From JANWXD01 sp035575135 (lineage in GTDB: Bacteria; Acidobacteriota; Terriglobia; Bryobacterales; Bryobacteraceae): a stretch of DNA of 64,000 bases. A program made the position numbers and the translations under genes. The number at the start of each line of letters is the position of its first letter. Position 1 is the stretch's first letter. Location: the NCBI GenBank assembly GCA_035575135.1, contig DATLYE010000057.1, positions 1 through 64,000 of the forward strand, in the 5' to 3' direction. Shown piece after piece: positions 26,672 to 35,098 of the stretch. The notes below the pieces were generated by a model. The model saw only the letters and a list, made by a program, of their open reading frames with translations, was not told the origin of the DNA and searched no databases.

Positions 26672-29486
26672 GGGCGATCTCCCGGACGGCGGCCGCGCAG
26701 GCGGCGCAGACCGTGGGCAATTCCGGATCGGCCCCGACGTCGAGCGTGTACTTCCAGCAGCGCTCGCATTTGACGCCGGAAGCGCGCTCTACATGAACCG
26801 CGAGCGTGGTGTCGGAGTGGCTTTCGAGTGAAACCTGGGAAACGATGAACAGGGCGGGCAGCTGGCTCGAATATTCTTCGAGCAGCGGATACAGATCGCT
26901 GTCGGCTTTCAGACGGACGTGCGCCTCCAGGGGGGCGCCGATGAATTTTTCCTGGCGCGCGGCTTCCAGGCTGCGGAGCACGCTTTCGCGCACCTCCATG
27001 AGGCGCTCCCAGTTGGCGGCGCGGCGCCGCTCGGCCTCTCCGAGCCCGGCCGTGAGCTCTTCGGGCTCCGGGAACAGAGCCAAGTGCACACTTTGGGGGG
27101 CCCCGGGAAGATGCGGCAGGTAGTCCCAGACCTCTTCCGCCGTGAAGCTCAGCACCGGTGCGAGCAGGCGCACCAAGGCGTGTGCGATGCGCCAGATGGC
27201 GGTCTGGGCGCTGCGGCGCGCCTTTGAGCGCGGCGGCGCCGTGTAGAGGCGGTCCTTGAGGATGTCGAAATAGACGGCGCTCAGGTCCGTGACCGCGAAG
27301 TCGTAGATGGCGTGATAGACCCGGTGGAACTCGAACTCACCGTACCAGGCCCGGCAGCGGCGCACCAGATCTTCGGCCCGGAACAGGATCCACTGATCGA
27401 TTTCGAGGAGCTCGGCGGCCGGCACGGCATCCCGGGCGGGGTCGAAATCGCTCAGGTTGCCCAGGGCGAAACGGAAGGTGTTGCGCAGCTTGCGGTAGGC
27501 TTCCGACAGGCGGCTGAGAATGGTCTCCGACATGCGGACGTCTTCGTAGAACTCCACGGAGGCGGCCCAGAGCCGCAGCACGTCGGCTCCGTAGCGGCTG
27601 ATGACTTCTTCCGGGGCGATGACGTTGCCGAGGGACTTGGACATGGCACGTCCCTCGCCGTCGAGGGCCCAGCCGTTGCAGGCGCATTCGCGGTAAGGAG
27701 AGGCTCCGCGCAGGCCGACCCCCACCAGCAGCGAGCTGTGGAACCAGCCGCGGTACTGATCGCCGCCTTCCAGATAGAGGTCGGAGGGCCAGGGCAGGCC
27801 ATTGTCCTCTGTGAGCACGGCCAGGTGGCTCGAGCCGGAGTCGAACCACACGTCCAGGATGTCGGACTCTTTGGTGAATTCCGTGCGGCCGCATTTCGGG
27901 CAACGTGTGCCGGGCGGCAGGAGCTCGGCTGCGGTGCGCTCATACCAGACGTCGGCGCCGTGTTGGGCGAAGAGCTGGACGACGCCATCCAGGATGCGGC
28001 GCTCGGTGAGCGGCTCGCCGCAGTGGGCGCAGTAGAACACGATGATCGGCACGCCCCAGATGCGCTGGCGGGAGATGCACCAGTCGGGACGGCCGGCGAT
28101 CATGTTCGCGATGCGTTCTTCTCCCCAGGCGGGGAGCCAGCGAACCGTGCGGATGGCCTCGAGGGCCCGCCGGCGGAGGTCGTTGCGCTCCATGCCGATG
28201 AACCACTGTTCGGTGGCGCGAAAGATGGTCGGGTTGTGGCAGCGCCAGCAGTGCGGGTAGCTGTGGGAGACGACGCCTTCGTGGAGCAGGGCGCCGTGCT
28301 CGCGCAGGATGCCGATGACGATGGGGTTGGCTTCCCAGACGGTCTTGCCGATCAGTTCGTCGGGGAGGCGGCCTGCGGCTCCTTCGGCGTGGAAAAAACG
28401 CCCCTCGGCGTTGACCGGGCAGTAGGTGGGGATGCCGTATTGCTGGGCGACCAGGTAGTCCTCAAGGCCGTGTCCCGGGGCGGTGTGGACCGCGCCGGTG
28501 CCTTGCTCGAGCGTGACGTGCTCGGCAAGAATGCCCGCTGATTCCCGCTCGAGGAACGGATGGCGGAAGCGCGTGCCTTCCAGACGGCTTCCCGGGAAAC
28601 GGGCGAGGATGTGCGGATCGGGCCAGCCGCACTTTTCCGCGGTCGTTTTCACCAGATCGGCCGCGACGAGATAGACGTCCTCGCCTACGGCCACGGCCGC
28701 GTATTCGTACCGCGGATGGAAGGCGATGGCCATGTTGGCGGGGATGGTCCAGGGTGTCGTGGTCCAGATGAGCCCCCAGAGGCGCCGGCCGGCAAGGGAT
28801 TCCTCCACCAGGGCCGGGTCCGAAAGCAGGGCGAAGCGGACCCAGATGGAGGGGCTGGTGTGGTCTTCGTACTCGACTTCGGCCTCGGCCAGCGCCGTGA
28901 GGCAGTGCAGGCACCAATGCACCGGCTTGAGGCCCTTGTAGACGTAGCCACGGTCCAGGAATTCGACGAACGCGCCGGCGATGACGGACTGATAGTGCGG
29001 GCTCATGGTCAGGTAGGGCGCATCCCAGCGGCCGAGCACACCCAGGCGCTTGAACTCCTCACGCTGGACGTTGACCCAGTGCTCGGCGTACTTGCGGCAT
29101 TCGGACCGGATTTCTACCGGAGACATCTGCGCTTTGCGAGGGCCGAGCTCGCTGTCCACTTTGATCTCGATGGGCAGCCCGTGGCAGTCCCATCCGGGAA
29201 TGTAAGGCGAGTCGTAGCCGGCCATCGTCTTGGACTTGACGATGAAATCCTTGAGGATCTTGTTGAAGGCCGTACCCAGATGGATATGACCGTTGGCGTA
29301 GGGAGGGCCGTCATGGAGGACGTACATGGGGCGCCCTCTGCGCGCCTCACGGATCTTGTCGTAGAGCCTGATCTCCTCCCACCGGGCCAGAATCTGCGGT
29401 TCCCGTTCGGGCAGATTGGCCTTCATCGGGAAGTCGGTTCGAGGCAGATTGACCGTCTTCTTGAGGTCTACGCTCTTGAGACTCAT
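26664..29486 (-). CDS. ileS: Isoleucyl-tRNA synthetase
   Basis: The 940-residue class I synthetase attaches isoleucine to its tRNA and has a normal bacterial length. The N-terminus contains the usual NLPRTDFPM...LPEREP start. The HIGH box is GHIHLG at 66-71 and the KMSKS box is AMSKSLGN at about 614-621. The editing domain lies between, and a C-terminal zinc site (CERCW and CAAC) is intact. The start codon lies only 46 bases from the start of the divergent trypsin-like gene. It leads the ileS-lspA-lgt-M3 peptidase series. Confidence 0.96.
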   Translation of the reverse strand: MSLKSVDLKKTVNLPRTDFPMKANLPEREPQILARWEEIRLYDKIREARRGRPMYVLHDGPPYANGHIHLGTAFNKILKDFIVKSKTMAGYDSPYIPGWDCHGLPIEIKVDSELGPRKAQMSPVEIRSECRKYAEHWVNVQREEFKRLGVLGRWDAPYLTMSPHYQSVIAGAFVEFLDRGYVYKGLKPVHWCLHCLTALAEAEVEYEDHTSPSIWVRFALLSDPALVEESLAGRRLWGLIWTTTPWTIPANMAIAFHPRYEYAAVAVGEDVYLVAADLVKTTAEKCGWPDPHILARFPGSRLEGTRFRHPFLERESAGILAEHVTLEQGTGAVHTAPGHGLEDYLVAQQYGIPTYCPVNAEGRFFHAEGAAGRLPDELIGKTVWEANPIVIGILREHGALLHEGVVSHSYPHCWRCHNPTIFRATEQWFIGMERNDLRRRALEAIRTVRWLPAWGEERIANMIAGRPDWCISRQRIWGVPIIVFYCAHCGEPLTERRILDGVVQLFAQHGADVWYERTAAELLPPGTRCPKCGRTEFTKESDILDVWFDSGSSHLAVLTEDNGLPWPSDLYLEGGDQYRGWFHSSLLVGVGLRGASPYRECACNGWALDGEGRAMSKSLGNVIAPEEVISRYGADVLRLWAASVEFYEDVRMSETILSRLSEAYRKLRNTFRFALGNLSDFDPARDAVPAAELLEIDQWILFRAEDLVRRCRAWYGEFEFHRVYHAIYDFAVTDLSAVYFDILKDRLYTAPPRSKARRSAQTAIWRIAHALVRLLAPVLSFTAEEVWDYLPHLPGAPQSVHLALFPEPEELTAGLGEAERRRAANWERLMEVRESVLRSLEAARQEKFIGAPLEAHVRLKADSDLYPLLEEYSSQLPALFIVSQVSLESHSDTTLAVHVERASGVKCERCWKYTLDVGADPELPTVCAACAAAVREIALA

Positions 29487-29494
29487 GGGAGGTT

Positions 29495-29502
29495 GTTATA
29501 CT
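29495..29502. promoter_or_regulatory. Overlapping divergent -10 elements between ileS and the trypsin-like gene
   Basis: GTTATACTAAC at 29494-29504 reads TATACT on the plus strand (29497-29502) and TATAAC on the minus strand (29495-29500). A TTGAGA at 29476-29481 could be the plus -35 with a short 15-base spacer. The two start codons are only 46 bases apart, so both promoters must overlap. Confidence 0.4.
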
Positions 29503-29532
29503 AACATCGTACACGACAGGCGCGGCGGGCCC

Positions 29533-30561
29533 ATGATTGTTCACATTTTGACGGCGGCGCTCGCGGCCGCAGCCGCGCAGCAGGCGGTTGAGACGCAGGA
29601 TCTTTCCACAGCGGAACGTGCGCTGGTCACCGTTGTGGGACGAGACAGCTCCGGTGCCCTGCGAGGCAGGGGCATCGGAGTGGCGGTCGCACCGGACGGG
29701 CACATCCTCACGAGCGCGCATCCGCTGCACGGCGCCGCCGTGGTGGAGGTCACAACCCAAGGCGGCGGCGCTACATTCGCGGTAAAGGCCACACTGGCGG
29801 AGTCGGTCCCTGCGGAGCTGGTGCGGCTGGCCGTGGAACCCGCCGGCTCCCTTCCCCACGCTGTGTTGAGCGACCAGGTTCCCGGCTCCGGCCAGCGTCT
29901 TTTCCTGCTGATTCCGGGGCGGCGGATCGAGGCGGTCGTCCAGACGGCTCGCAACATTTCGGGTCTGGGAACGGTGCTGGAACTGAGCGCGCGGGCCGAG
30001 GGAGAGCCGGCCGGGGCGCCGCTTGCGGACGCCGAGGGGCGCATTGCGGGGATGGTGCTGTGGCGATCCCGGAGCCGGCCCGACACCTACATCGCCGCCG
30101 CGGCCGACCTTGTGCAGTCGCTTCACCCGCGCCAGGACGCTGCGGGGCAGCATGCGAAGGCCTGCGGAACCCACGCCGAGCAACTGTACCGCGAGGGCGT
30201 GGAACAGCTGGTCGCCCAGCAGTTCGACGAGGCGCGCCGGTACTTCGAGCGGGCCACCGGCTCCGATCCTCAATGTGCGCCGGCCTGGTTCCATCTCGGT
30301 TTTGCGTTCGCCAAGCTGGGGCGGCCGGAAGAACGTGTGAACGCCTACCGGCAAGCCATCGCGGTGAAGCCGGACTTCGCCGAGGCGCACTACAGTCTGG
30401 GGGTGGTCTATGCGCTGGCGAACCGCCGCTCGGATGCCGTCGAAGAGCAGAAGATTCTCGAGAAGCTCGACGCGGACCTGGCGGCTCAGCTGGCGATGTT
30501 GATCGAAGCTGTGACGCACACTGAGCCGCAGGAAGTGCCCGAGACGAAGACGCGCATCTGA
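29533..30561 (+). CDS. Trypsin-fold/TPR protein with lost catalytic serine
   Basis: About 342 residues from the ATG at 29533. A short hydrophobic N-terminus (about 1-16) may be a signal. Residues 25-195 look like a chymotrypsin/HtrA-type protease domain: ILTSAHPL holds the expected His63. The position expected to hold the catalytic Ser is Ala160 in GEPAGAPLADAEG, where active enzymes have GNSGGPL. The expected Asp region reads AELVRLAV with Glu95. So the domain is probably a non-catalytic binding module. Residues 210-310 hold two or three TPR motifs (YREGVEQLVAQQFDEARRYF and AWFHLGFAFAKLG). It is divergent from ileS. The function is unknown. Confidence 0.75.
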   Translation: MIVHILTAALAAAAAQQAVETQDLSTAERALVTVVGRDSSGALRGRGIGVAVAPDGHILTSAHPLHGAAVVEVTTQGGGATFAVKATLAESVPAELVRLAVEPAGSLPHAVLSDQVPGSGQRLFLLIPGRRIEAVVQTARNISGLGTVLELSARAEGEPAGAPLADAEGRIAGMVLWRSRSRPDTYIAAAADLVQSLHPRQDAAGQHAKACGTHAEQLYREGVEQLVAQQFDEARRYFERATGSDPQCAPAWFHLGFAFAKLGRPEERVNAYRQAIAVKPDFAEAHYSLGVVYALANRRSDAVEEQKILEKLDADLAAQLAMLIEAVTHTEPQEVPETKTRI

Positions 30562-30591
30562 AGGGCGGGCCGATTTTCGGGCCTGCGGCGC

Positions 30592-31890
30592 TCAAGCGGC
30601 TCCCGAACACAGTCCGGGGGACGGGGCGGCGCGGTAAGGCTTCCGCTTCCGGTAGCTGCGCGCGAGTTCCAGATAGACGCCCAGGTCGCGATCCAGGTCG
30701 GACTGGGTGCCGTCGAAGTAAAAATTGCGGATCGGGATCCCGCCCAAGTCACGGCTCAAGCGCGGGTAGATGGCCTCCGAGACGATGCCGTTCATGCAAG
30801 TGAACGGGCTGATGTCTATGATGCCGTCCACACCTTTCCGGGCGAGGTAGACGACCTTGCCGACGTTCAGCACCATCTCGCCCATGGCTCCGTCGGGGGG
30901 CAGGTACGGGCGAGCGCACTCGAGGATCTCGTAGATATCCGGCTCCTCATGGCCGGCGAAATCTTCGCGAAACGGTTCGAGCAAGGCCCGCTCGTCCCGG
31001 TGCTGGATCTTCCAGCGAATCCATGCTGCGAGGGCCTCCCGAGAGAAACGCCTCCCGGCGAGCTTCAGTTTGCGGAAGCGCTCGGCGCTCGTGTACCAGA
31101 TCCATTCACTGATGTCGGAGAGCCACGCTTCGGCGCCGTAGCCCTCCAACCGCCGTACCAAGTCCTCGTTGGAGAAAGTGTGGAGGCGGCAAAAGATCTC
31201 GCCGACGACGCCGATCAAGGGAGTGGAAGGATCGCGGCTGACCGGGATGGCGCGGAAGCGGTCGCGGCAGCGGATCAGGGCCGAGCGGATGGCGCGGAGT
31301 TGCGGGGACGGATCCGGCGGGCTCGCTTCGATGGCCGCGCACAGATGGTCGAGGCATTCTTCGTACACGGCCTCGGTTTCGCCCTTGTTCCGCTCGTAAG
31401 GGCGGTAGCGGAGGAGGAGTTTTTGGAGGATGTCGGCCGCCACGAGGGCGCGCCAGCCGGTGCGCACGAAGGGCCGCGCCAGCTCGCCCAGCCCTTCGTA
31501 GGCGTTGTCGCTCGAAGGGGAGATCACTTCCGTTTGGGAGTATCCGCTCAGGGCGAGCACACGGCGGAGGTAGGGGGCGTACTGGCCGAAGCGGCAAGGT
31601 CCGTCGGCGGTGGGCATGAACAGGACCACGCGCGCAGGATCCACCCCGGGCGTTTCGAGCAGCTTCATGAAATCGCCCACCGTCACCTTGGCCGGATAGC
31701 ATTCGTCGCCCGAGGTGTAGCGAGCTCCGAGTTCGCGGGTGCGCTCATCGGAGGGCGGCAGGATGTCGGCGTCAATGCCGATGGCGCGGAAGGCGGAAGC
31801 GAACGCCCGCGCGCTGCCGTAGGCCATCGGCGGGATATAGACCTTCTTGCCGCGCCAGGGGTTGCCTGCGGCGGGGCGCGCCGTGCTCAC
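30592..31890 (-). CDS. 2-hydroxyacyl-CoA dehydratase-like (HgdB/DUF2229-related) protein
   Basis: The 432-residue cytoplasmic protein belongs to the group of proteins annotated as CoA-substrate-specific enzyme activase partners. Conserved cysteines lie in SGDECYPAK (about 60-68), ADGPCRFGQY and SPFTCMNG, which suggest an iron-sulfur cluster as in 2-hydroxyacyl-CoA dehydratase subunits. Four bases overlap the end of the large activase gene upstream, so they are coupled. In the known systems an ATP-dependent activase injects an electron into the dehydratase. Here no CoA ligase, transferase or electron-carrier gene is nearby, so the substrate is open. Confidence 0.72.
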   Translation of the reverse strand: MSTARPAAGNPWRGKKVYIPPMAYGSARAFASAFRAIGIDADILPPSDERTRELGARYTSGDECYPAKVTVGDFMKLLETPGVDPARVVLFMPTADGPCRFGQYAPYLRRVLALSGYSQTEVISPSSDNAYEGLGELARPFVRTGWRALVAADILQKLLLRYRPYERNKGETEAVYEECLDHLCAAIEASPPDPSPQLRAIRSALIRCRDRFRAIPVSRDPSTPLIGVVGEIFCRLHTFSNEDLVRRLEGYGAEAWLSDISEWIWYTSAERFRKLKLAGRRFSREALAAWIRWKIQHRDERALLEPFREDFAGHEEPDIYEILECARPYLPPDGAMGEMVLNVGKVVYLARKGVDGIIDISPFTCMNGIVSEAIYPRLSRDLGGIPIRNFYFDGTQSDLDRDLGVYLELARSYRKRKPYRAAPSPGLCSGAA

Positions 31891-34800
31891 TGCGGCCTCC
31901 CTGCCGTCTGAGCCGCGGCAGCCGCCCGGTAGCAGCGCAGGATTCCCTTGCTGTCCAGGTAAGCCTCACACCGCGTCATGTAGCCGGCATCGTTGCCGTG
32001 CCCGTCGAATTGGAGGACCAGATACGGTGAACCTGCGGCTTCGCGGGTGAAGTGTTTGATATAGGAGTCGGGCCCGCACTTGAAGTTGGAGATGTAGATC
32101 AGATGCAGGTTGGGGTGCGCGGCGGCCAGGCGCGCCGCGGCCAGAATTTTGCGGCCCGAGGTCCAGTACATGTTCGGATGCAGGTCGCTCACCGGTTCCC
32201 GGCCCGTGACCAGAAAGTCTATGGGGATGACGTTGGCGCCGTAGCGGTGGCGTAGTTTGCGGGGAACGTCGCAGTTCACGTTGCGATCGTAAATGTTGTA
32301 GCCCCGCCCCACGAGGATCAGGCCCGGCTCGCCCCAGCGTTCGAGCTCGGCGAGGGCGCGCCGGCCGGCTTCGAGCAGCCGTTGCTGAAACTCGCGCTGC
32401 GCGGCGTAGGCCGCATCCGCGGCACGGTCGCTCGAGCGGCGCGAGACGCCCAGCCGCCGCACGGTCTCGGCGAGGCTCTTTTTGACGTGTTCGCGCCCGA
32501 GCTGGAAGTGCAGCGTCGGGATCAGGAACTTGTGGGCGTGGGCCTCCAGCCCGGGTGCGCTTCGCAGCACGAACGGCAGCGTCTGGTTCCAGGGGCAGAA
32601 GTGGGCGATCCGGTCGTCCTCCGACTCGGCATCGAGCATGTTCGGCACCAGGATATAGTCCACGCCGGCCTCGGCCAGTGCGGCCACGTGGCCGTGGGCG
32701 ATCTGGACGGGGTAGCAGGGCTGGGCCAGCGCCAGCTCCACGCCGCGGGCGGCGATGGTCGGGTCCGTGGGAGGCGAAAGCACGACCTCGCAGCCGAGCT
32801 CGGTGAAGTAGCGGTGCCAGAAGGGATAGCGGTCGAAAGTGGACATGGCCCGCGGGATGCCGATGCGCGGCCCTGTGGCGGCTCGCTCCGCAGTCAAGGC
32901 GGTAAGGAGCTCTTCGCGGAACTCGAAGAGGTCTTCGATGACCGGCTTGCGGCCGGTGGCCGAGGGCTTGCGGAAGCGGTCCGAGCATTTGTCGCCCCAG
33001 TAGCTTTTCTGCCCTTCGATGTTGAACTCTTTGATGTCGCAGTAGTTGGAGCAGGCCTTGCAGACGAAGTCGCGGGTGGTGATCTTCAGGCGCGACAGAT
33101 CGTAGCCGCGGAACCGGGTGGGTGCCCCGGTGGCGAGCCACCACTGGCGTGCGATGAGGGCCATACCGATGGCTCCCATCACGCCGTTGTAGGGCGGCAC
33201 GATGATCTTTTTGCCCAGCAGGCCGGCGAAGGCGGCGGCGACGGCGTCGTTATAGGCCGTGCCGCCCTGGAAGTAGATCACGTTGCCGATGCGCCGCCCG
33301 CGGACGACGCGGTTCAGGTAGTTGAGTGCGATGGAGTAGGCCAGACCTGCCAGCAGGTTGGGCACGGTCTCGCCTTTGTGCAGCCAGCCGGTCACGTCGC
33401 GCTCCATGAAGACGGTGCAGCGTTCGCCGAGGCGGGTGGGCGCCGGGGCCGCGAGGGCGAGCCGGGCGAATTCACCTTTGATGCTGACGCCGAGTTTTTC
33501 GGCCTGCTCTTCGAGGAAAGAGCCGGTGCCGGCGGCGCAGGCCTCGTTCATGGCGAAATCCACGACGACGCCGTTTTCGATGGCGATGAACTTGGAGTCC
33601 TGGCCTCCGATTTCGAAGATGGTATCCACCATCTCAGTGCCGAGCGTGGTGCTGACGTGCATGGCGCCGGTCTTGTGGGCGGTGATTTCGTCGTTGACCA
33701 CGTCGGCGCCGATCAGTTCGGCGATGAGCTCGCGTCCGGAACCGGTGGTGCCCACGCCGCGGATGTCGAGCCGCCGGCCCCAGCGCTGCTCCACCTCGCG
33801 GAGGCCTTGCCGCACGGCCTCCACGGGCCGGCCTGCCGTGCGCAGATAGACGTCGTGGATGACGCGGCCGAATTCGTCCATGGCGACCACGTTGGTGGAG
33901 ACGGAACCGATGTCGAGGCCGAGGAAGGCGGCAATGGGACCCTCGCCGGGCGGGGCGGTGTAGGGCAGCACGCGATCGCGGAGCAGCACCACGTTGTCCA
34001 TGGACAGCGGGACGGTGTCGCGGGGCCGCGCCTCGGCTTCATGCTGGTTGAGGCGGTGGATATCGCGGAAGGAGCGCTTGCGGCGCTCGGCGGCTTCGAG
34101 CATGGCGGTGCCGATGGCTCCGCACCAGGCGTAAAGATCGGGAACGAACAGCTGGCCGGCGGCGAGCCCGAAGGCCTCGCGCAAGGCCTGGACGACACCG
34201 CTGTTCTGCGAGACGGCGCCGATCAAGGCCACGGGCGGGACCACAGGCCGGCCCTTGACGATGCTCGCCTTGTAATTACGCGCCACGGCGTCGCAGAGGC
34301 CGCGGAGGATCTCGGCAGGCGTGTAGCCCTTTTGCTGCGCGTGGATCATGTCGGACTTGGCGAACACCGAGCAGCGTCCGGCAATGCGGGCGGCGCAGCC
34401 GGCGGTGGCCACCACGGCGCCCACCTCCTCGACGGCGTAGTCCATCCGGAGCGCCTGCTGGTCGAGGAAGGAGCCAGTGCCTGCCGCGCACTCGCCGCTG
34501 CGGTCGTAGTCCACGATGCCGCACTCTCCGGTCCCGGATTGCGGCTCCAGGCGGATGTATTTGGAGCTCTCGCCGCCGATTTCAAAGATGGTTCGCACCT
34601 GCGGATAAAAGGCGGAGAACATCCGGGCGATGGCCTTGAATTCGTTTTCGAAGTAGATGCCGAGGATGCGGGCGATGGTGCGGCTCCCCGAGCCGGTGAC
34701 ACGAATGCCTTCGATCTGCCGTTCGGGGACCTTTTCGTAGAACTCCTGGAGGAGGTTAAAGGCGGCCTCGATGGGGCTGCCGGTAATGCGCCGGTAGGCG

Positions 34801-34952
34801 GAGATGACCAAGGGGAGGCCGTTCCATTCGAGCAGGCGGAAGGGAGCGCCTTCGCCCGCCAGGCTGCCGAGCGCGACCCGGTCTTCGGGGCCGCCCAAAG
34901 CAGCCAGCTTCAGGCTGATGGCGCCGATATCCAGGCCGATGTTGACCGCCAT
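31887..34952 (-). CDS. Giant acyl-CoA dehydratase activase-like protein with two BadF/BcrA ASKHA domains
   Basis: The 1021-residue protein holds two tandem activase domains. The first opens GLDIGAISLK at about 6-15 and has the cluster cysteine Cys155 in CAAGTGSFLDQQ. The second opens LGLDIGSVSTN at about 340-350 and has Cys472 in CAAGTGSFLEEQ. The cysteine in this loop bridges a [4Fe-4S] cluster between two monomers in HgdC. A Cys-rich stretch near 630-660 (CKACSNYC) and a DUF2229/dehydratase-like C-terminus follow. The tandem arrangement may let one chain form the cluster internally. It is the upstream member of a two-gene unit with 30592-31890. Function in this organism is unassigned. Confidence 0.8.
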   Translation of the reverse strand: MAVNIGLDIGAISLKLAALGGPEDRVALGSLAGEGAPFRLLEWNGLPLVISAYRRITGSPIEAAFNLLQEFYEKVPERQIEGIRVTGSGSRTIARILGIYFENEFKAIARMFSAFYPQVRTIFEIGGESSKYIRLEPQSGTGECGIVDYDRSGECAAGTGSFLDQQALRMDYAVEEVGAVVATAGCAARIAGRCSVFAKSDMIHAQQKGYTPAEILRGLCDAVARNYKASIVKGRPVVPPVALIGAVSQNSGVVQALREAFGLAAGQLFVPDLYAWCGAIGTAMLEAAERRKRSFRDIHRLNQHEAEARPRDTVPLSMDNVVLLRDRVLPYTAPPGEGPIAAFLGLDIGSVSTNVVAMDEFGRVIHDVYLRTAGRPVEAVRQGLREVEQRWGRRLDIRGVGTTGSGRELIAELIGADVVNDEITAHKTGAMHVSTTLGTEMVDTIFEIGGQDSKFIAIENGVVVDFAMNEACAAGTGSFLEEQAEKLGVSIKGEFARLALAAPAPTRLGERCTVFMERDVTGWLHKGETVPNLLAGLAYSIALNYLNRVVRGRRIGNVIYFQGGTAYNDAVAAAFAGLLGKKIIVPPYNGVMGAIGMALIARQWWLATGAPTRFRGYDLSRLKITTRDFVCKACSNYCDIKEFNIEGQKSYWGDKCSDRFRKPSATGRKPVIEDLFEFREELLTALTAERAATGPRIGIPRAMSTFDRYPFWHRYFTELGCEVVLSPPTDPTIAARGVELALAQPCYPVQIAHGHVAALAEAGVDYILVPNMLDAESEDDRIAHFCPWNQTLPFVLRSAPGLEAHAHKFLIPTLHFQLGREHVKKSLAETVRRLGVSRRSSDRAADAAYAAQREFQQRLLEAGRRALAELERWGEPGLILVGRGYNIYDRNVNCDVPRKLRHRYGANVIPIDFLVTGREPVSDLHPNMYWTSGRKILAAARLAAAHPNLHLIYISNFKCGPDSYIKHFTREAAGSPYLVLQFDGHGNDAGYMTRCEAYLDSKGILRCYRAAAAAQTAGRPQ

Positions 34953-34981
34953 GGCGGCAGCTACGGGGCGATTCCCGGAAT

Positions 34982-34987
34982 ATCATA
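34982..34987 (-). promoter_or_regulatory. Candidate -10 element (TATGAT) for the activase-like operon
   Basis: GGGTATGATATT on the minus strand lies about 30 bases upstream of the ATG at 34952, the normal distance for a promoter with a leader. No convincing -35 is visible 17 bases upstream. Confidence 0.35.
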
Positions 34988-35085
34988 CCCCAAAGTCTCT
35001 TTATATCCGCCGGTTCGGCGGCGAACGGCTGCCGCCGGAGGCCGGACGGCGCCCGGCGGGCGGTGAACGGGAAGGCGCCGGCTGC

Positions 35086-35091
35086 TAGACT
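35086..35091 (+). promoter_or_regulatory. Candidate -10 element (TAGACT) for the SGNH hydrolase gene
   Basis: TGCTAGACT ends seven bases before the ATG at 35099, so initiation of transcription would fall at about the start codon. The signal peptide begins directly at that ATG, which makes a later start unlikely. A leaderless mRNA is suggested. Confidence 0.35.
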
Positions 35092-35098
35092 GAAAACC

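Noticed and set aside
32382..35066. An 894-codon open frame on the plus strand
   Set aside because: It is the antisense of the giant activase gene, which has clear family motifs; the antisense product shows none.
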